The notes beneath the pieces are model-generated. The model did no database searches. It had not been told where the DNA came from and was given only the letters and a program-made list of their open reading frames with translations. Shown piece by piece: positions 61,206-64,000 of a stretch of 64,000 bases of DNA. Origin of the DNA: CAZDCD01 sp964503885 (GTDB lineage: Bacteria; Bacteroidota; Bacteroidia; Bacteroidales; UBA10428); assembly GCA_964503885.1 (NCBI GenBank), contig CAZDCD010000005.1, positions 111,252-175,251 on the forward strand, in the 5' to 3' direction. Every line of letters starts with the position of its first letter. Position 1 is the first letter of the stretch. The position numbers and the translations under genes were made by a program.

Positions 61206-63158
61206 CTAATCATAAAAATTCCAGGACAATCCAACTTTGAACATCCTTTCATTCCTGGGATAGTGCAAAACCGAGAAATACTCATTTTCCAGCCATCCAT
61301 AATTCACATGCTCAAATTTAAAAAAGAACCTGGCCCGTTTCAGCTTAATATCTAAAAAGATATCCACATAAGGATAATTGCCGGTCCTTTTGTCCGTCTG
61401 GTTGTAAAACCCTGAAAGACTGGGCATATAAGCCGGCGCATAATATTTTGTATTGTAGTACATGTCAAATCCTAAACTCGTAAAAAACTCACCACCAGTA
61501 AATTTGAAATAAATACGTTGTTGAAAAAAAGTTGAATTATAAAATACAACAGCAGGTAAACTCAATACCTGATCCTTATTAACAAATTGAAATGCAATAT
61601 TGTTCAGGGAACTGAATTTCCAGAAGTTGAACTTCTTCTGAACACTTGCTGAAAATACCTGCAAGCTGCTGCTATATTGCTTTGGATAAGCATTTGTGTC
61701 GGCAAAAATTACTCCGCGAAGTAACGAATAATTTATCCGGGGTTCAAATTTTTTTGGTGAATTGCCGTATTTGAGTGATAAATGAAGTTTTTTGACCGGA
61801 TTAAATGAATTGTTCCATATGAATGTGTTGGAATAGTAAGTGTTTTGGAGGAATAAAGGTTGCTGAAGGAAATAGGTTGCGGAAGCATTGAACAATCTGT
61901 TGCCGGTTTTACCATTACCAATGCCGAGCATGATTCCAAGATTGTATCCCCCTTTCTTATATCCCAAAAGGTAATAATTACCGGCCAGGTGCCATTCAAG
62001 CATGCGCGACAAGATATCAGCGTTGGCGCTGACTTTTGTGTTGACCTCAACATGGTGCAGGGTAAAAGGGCGATAGCTTTTATGATCAACCGGATAGGAA
62101 AGGCCCAGGGCATTGTCTTTCGAAAAAAGCGTATAATCGATCCATTCATTTGTCAGTGCAAACGACCATGCCATTTTTTCACCGGTGGCATAATATATTC
62201 TCAGATCGCTGGTAAACTGGTGAAAAGAAATAGAGTCGAATGTTTCTCCTGCATTGAAATACAATGAATCATATAACCCTGCAACCTGACCAATGGAAGG
62301 CATTTTATCGGTGAACATCCTCTTGTTGAATTCCATGCTAAAAACATGAATCAATCCAAGGCTTCCGGTTGATTTCAGGGAATCACCCGGTACGGTATCT
62401 TTCTTTGAGAACAGGTTCAGAAGATCGATTTTATTTGAAAATTCAAGGCTCAAGTTTTTAAAGGTGTTGTTCACATTCGAATTGTCGCTGCTGCCGCTGA
62501 ACAGGGTGGGAATATTCGAGGGAGTATTGTATGCCTGATTGATCAGAGATGAATCGTTTTGCAGTCCTCCGTTTTCATCGGTTGAAAAATTGTTTGTATT
62601 GATATTGAAATAGGTGGTCAAAATTTCGCCCTCGTAACTTGCAAATGCTTTTATTGAATTTCGTTTTGTCCGTTGATACTGATACTGACCTGCTGAGCCC
62701 ATGGTGGTGAACTTAATGCCAAAATTCAGGTTAGGTTTAATATTTTGGGTGTGAAAAACCGAAAACCGTTCCTCACGTGTGGAAGATGTTCCTCCGTTTA
62801 TGTATTCCAGCATCGAAAACTGCCTTCGGGTATTGAAATATTCAGTCTTTCCCACTGTTTCAAGATACGGATAGTATACCTGTGTAAACATAAAGTCGCT
62901 GTATCCTTTTTGATCAAAATAGAGTTGTGATTCCACAGGTGATCCCGAATTTCCCAGGAAGGCATTACCGAATGAATATTTGTATATAGGATTATACACG
63001 TGAAAAAACTCCAATGAAGTGTCGATTTCTGTAGGGATTTTATAGAGGTAATCACCCGACATTTGCCAGGATTGAATAGTAGCTGCAGAATCGATCTGTG
63101 CAAAGAGGCCTGTGGATTTAGAAAATATAAGGAACAGTATCAGAGTTTTGGTTTTCAA
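61206..63158 (-). CDS. Putative porin (Bacteroidota PF14121-like)
   Basis: A 650-residue outer-membrane barrel starting at TTG; signal ends LFAQ. It contains many alternating aromatic strands, such as YFNINTNNFSTDENGG, LKLHLSLKYGN-like KLHLSLKYGNSPKKF and YFKFTGGEFFTSLGFDMYYNTKY (as YFKFTGGEFFTS and LGFDMYYNTKY). The C-terminus ends in an aromatic, FKVGLSWNFYD. Layout and length fit the 'putative porin' family of Bacteroidota. The rRNA terminator and 5S gene lie just upstream on the same strand. Permeant unknown. Confidence 0.88.
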   Translation of the reverse strand: MKTKTLILFLIFSKSTGLFAQIDSAATIQSWQMSGDYLYKIPTEIDTSLEFFHVYNPIYKYSFGNAFLGNSGSPVESQLYFDQKGYSDFMFTQVYYPYLETVGKTEYFNTRRQFSMLEYINGGTSSTREERFSVFHTQNIKPNLNFGIKFTTMGSAGQYQYQRTKRNSIKAFASYEGEILTTYFNINTNNFSTDENGGLQNDSSLINQAYNTPSNIPTLFSGSSDNSNVNNTFKNLSLEFSNKIDLLNLFSKKDTVPGDSLKSTGSLGLIHVFSMEFNKRMFTDKMPSIGQVAGLYDSLYFNAGETFDSISFHQFTSDLRIYYATGEKMAWSFALTNEWIDYTLFSKDNALGLSYPVDHKSYRPFTLHHVEVNTKVSANADILSRMLEWHLAGNYYLLGYKKGGYNLGIMLGIGNGKTGNRLFNASATYFLQQPLFLQNTYYSNTFIWNNSFNPVKKLHLSLKYGNSPKKFEPRINYSLLRGVIFADTNAYPKQYSSSLQVFSASVQKKFNFWKFSSLNNIAFQFVNKDQVLSLPAVVFYNSTFFQQRIYFKFTGGEFFTSLGFDMYYNTKYYAPAYMPSLSGFYNQTDKRTGNYPYVDIFLDIKLKRARFFFKFEHVNYGWLENEYFSVLHYPRNERMFKVGLSWNFYD

Positions 63159-63227
63159 CTAGCTGGTATTTATCAGAATCAACTTGATTATAATGAAATT
63201 ATTGTTCAACAATTTCCAGTCCAAATT

Positions 63228-63268
63228 AAAAAAAAAATCCCGATCTATCATCAGACAAACCGGGATTT
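63228..63268 (-). terminator. Rho-independent terminator of the rRNA operon
   Basis: On the minus strand AAATCCCG and CGGGATTT form an 8-bp stem with an 18-nt loop, followed by a run of T. It directly follows the 5S gene. Confidence 0.85.
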
Positions 63269-63272
63269 AAAG

Positions 63273-63381
<109 letters not shown>

Positions 63382-63464
63382 GCCTTCAGCACGAAATCCC
63401 AAAAGGGAAACATCGCACAGTTTTTTAAAAAACATATTGGCGAGAATTTATTTACTAAGCTGTC

Positions 63465-64000
<536 letters not shown>

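Overview
The window is a chromosomal piece of a Bacteroidota bacterium, probably Bacteroidales or Marinilabiliales-like. Several things in the sequence point there: an ECF sigma factor/FecR pair beside CarboxypepD_reg-like membrane proteins, a 'putative porin' barrel, DUF5020, DUF1573 and GH171/DUF1343 proteins, a FloA/NfeD pair, TAnnTTTG-type promoter elements, and weak or absent Shine-Dalgarno sequences with some TTG/GTG starts. No transposase, integrase, phage gene, CRISPR array or tRNA was seen.

Layout. 1-9.7 kb is a signalling and stress block: an orphan PAS/hybrid histidine kinase with its own REC and Hpt domains, a tandem universal stress protein, a Cu/Zn superoxide dismutase lipoprotein, a SHOCT membrane peptide, a HEAT-repeat protein, a P3A-type proton-pumping ATPase and a lipoprotein with six BON domains. 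11-18.3 kb is a TetR-controlled tripartite RND efflux operon (tetR, tolC-like, adaptor, a DUF1571/LysM protein, RND pump). 18.3-26.9 kb holds an exported Mn-type SOD, a histidyl-tRNA synthetase with a large AT-rich internal insertion, an interrupted ORF, an SRPBCC protein, a WbuC-like cupin, an MFS transporter and a prolyl oligopeptidase. 27-31.2 kb has a TPR/OmpA-like lipoprotein, a SpoU methyltransferase, sucC and a STAS protein.

31.4-36.2 kb is an ECF sigma/FecR operon flanked by two paralogous CarboxypepD_reg-like proteins, with no TonB-dependent receptor. 36.5-46.6 kb holds a DMT exporter, a LOG-family protein, two linked surface/exported proteins, smpB, miaA, and a purine/nucleoside set (NCS2 permease, DUF5020 porin-like protein, YjjG-like nucleotidase). 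46.8-50.1 kb is a likely TPR-SPOR/clpS/nfeD/floA operon. 50.2-63.2 kb is mostly housekeeping: FKBP, pdxH, valS, DUF1573, an aminotransferase, GH171, a LolC/E-type permease, a CoA-type NUDIX hydrolase, MltF and a putative porin. The right edge carries a leftward rRNA operon: 5S rRNA, its terminator, and the 3' part of 23S rRNA running off the window.

Two themes recur. The first is defence of the cell envelope against oxidative, ionic and toxic stress (two exported SODs, Usp, proton pump, BON, RND efflux, ECF sigma). The second is envelope maintenance (MltF, GH171, SPOR, LolC/E-like, FKBP). The most unusual items are the enlarged HisRS, the receptor-less ECF/FecR module, the DUF1571-LysM gene inside an RND operon, and the compact proton-pump/BON/Usp/SodC stress cluster.
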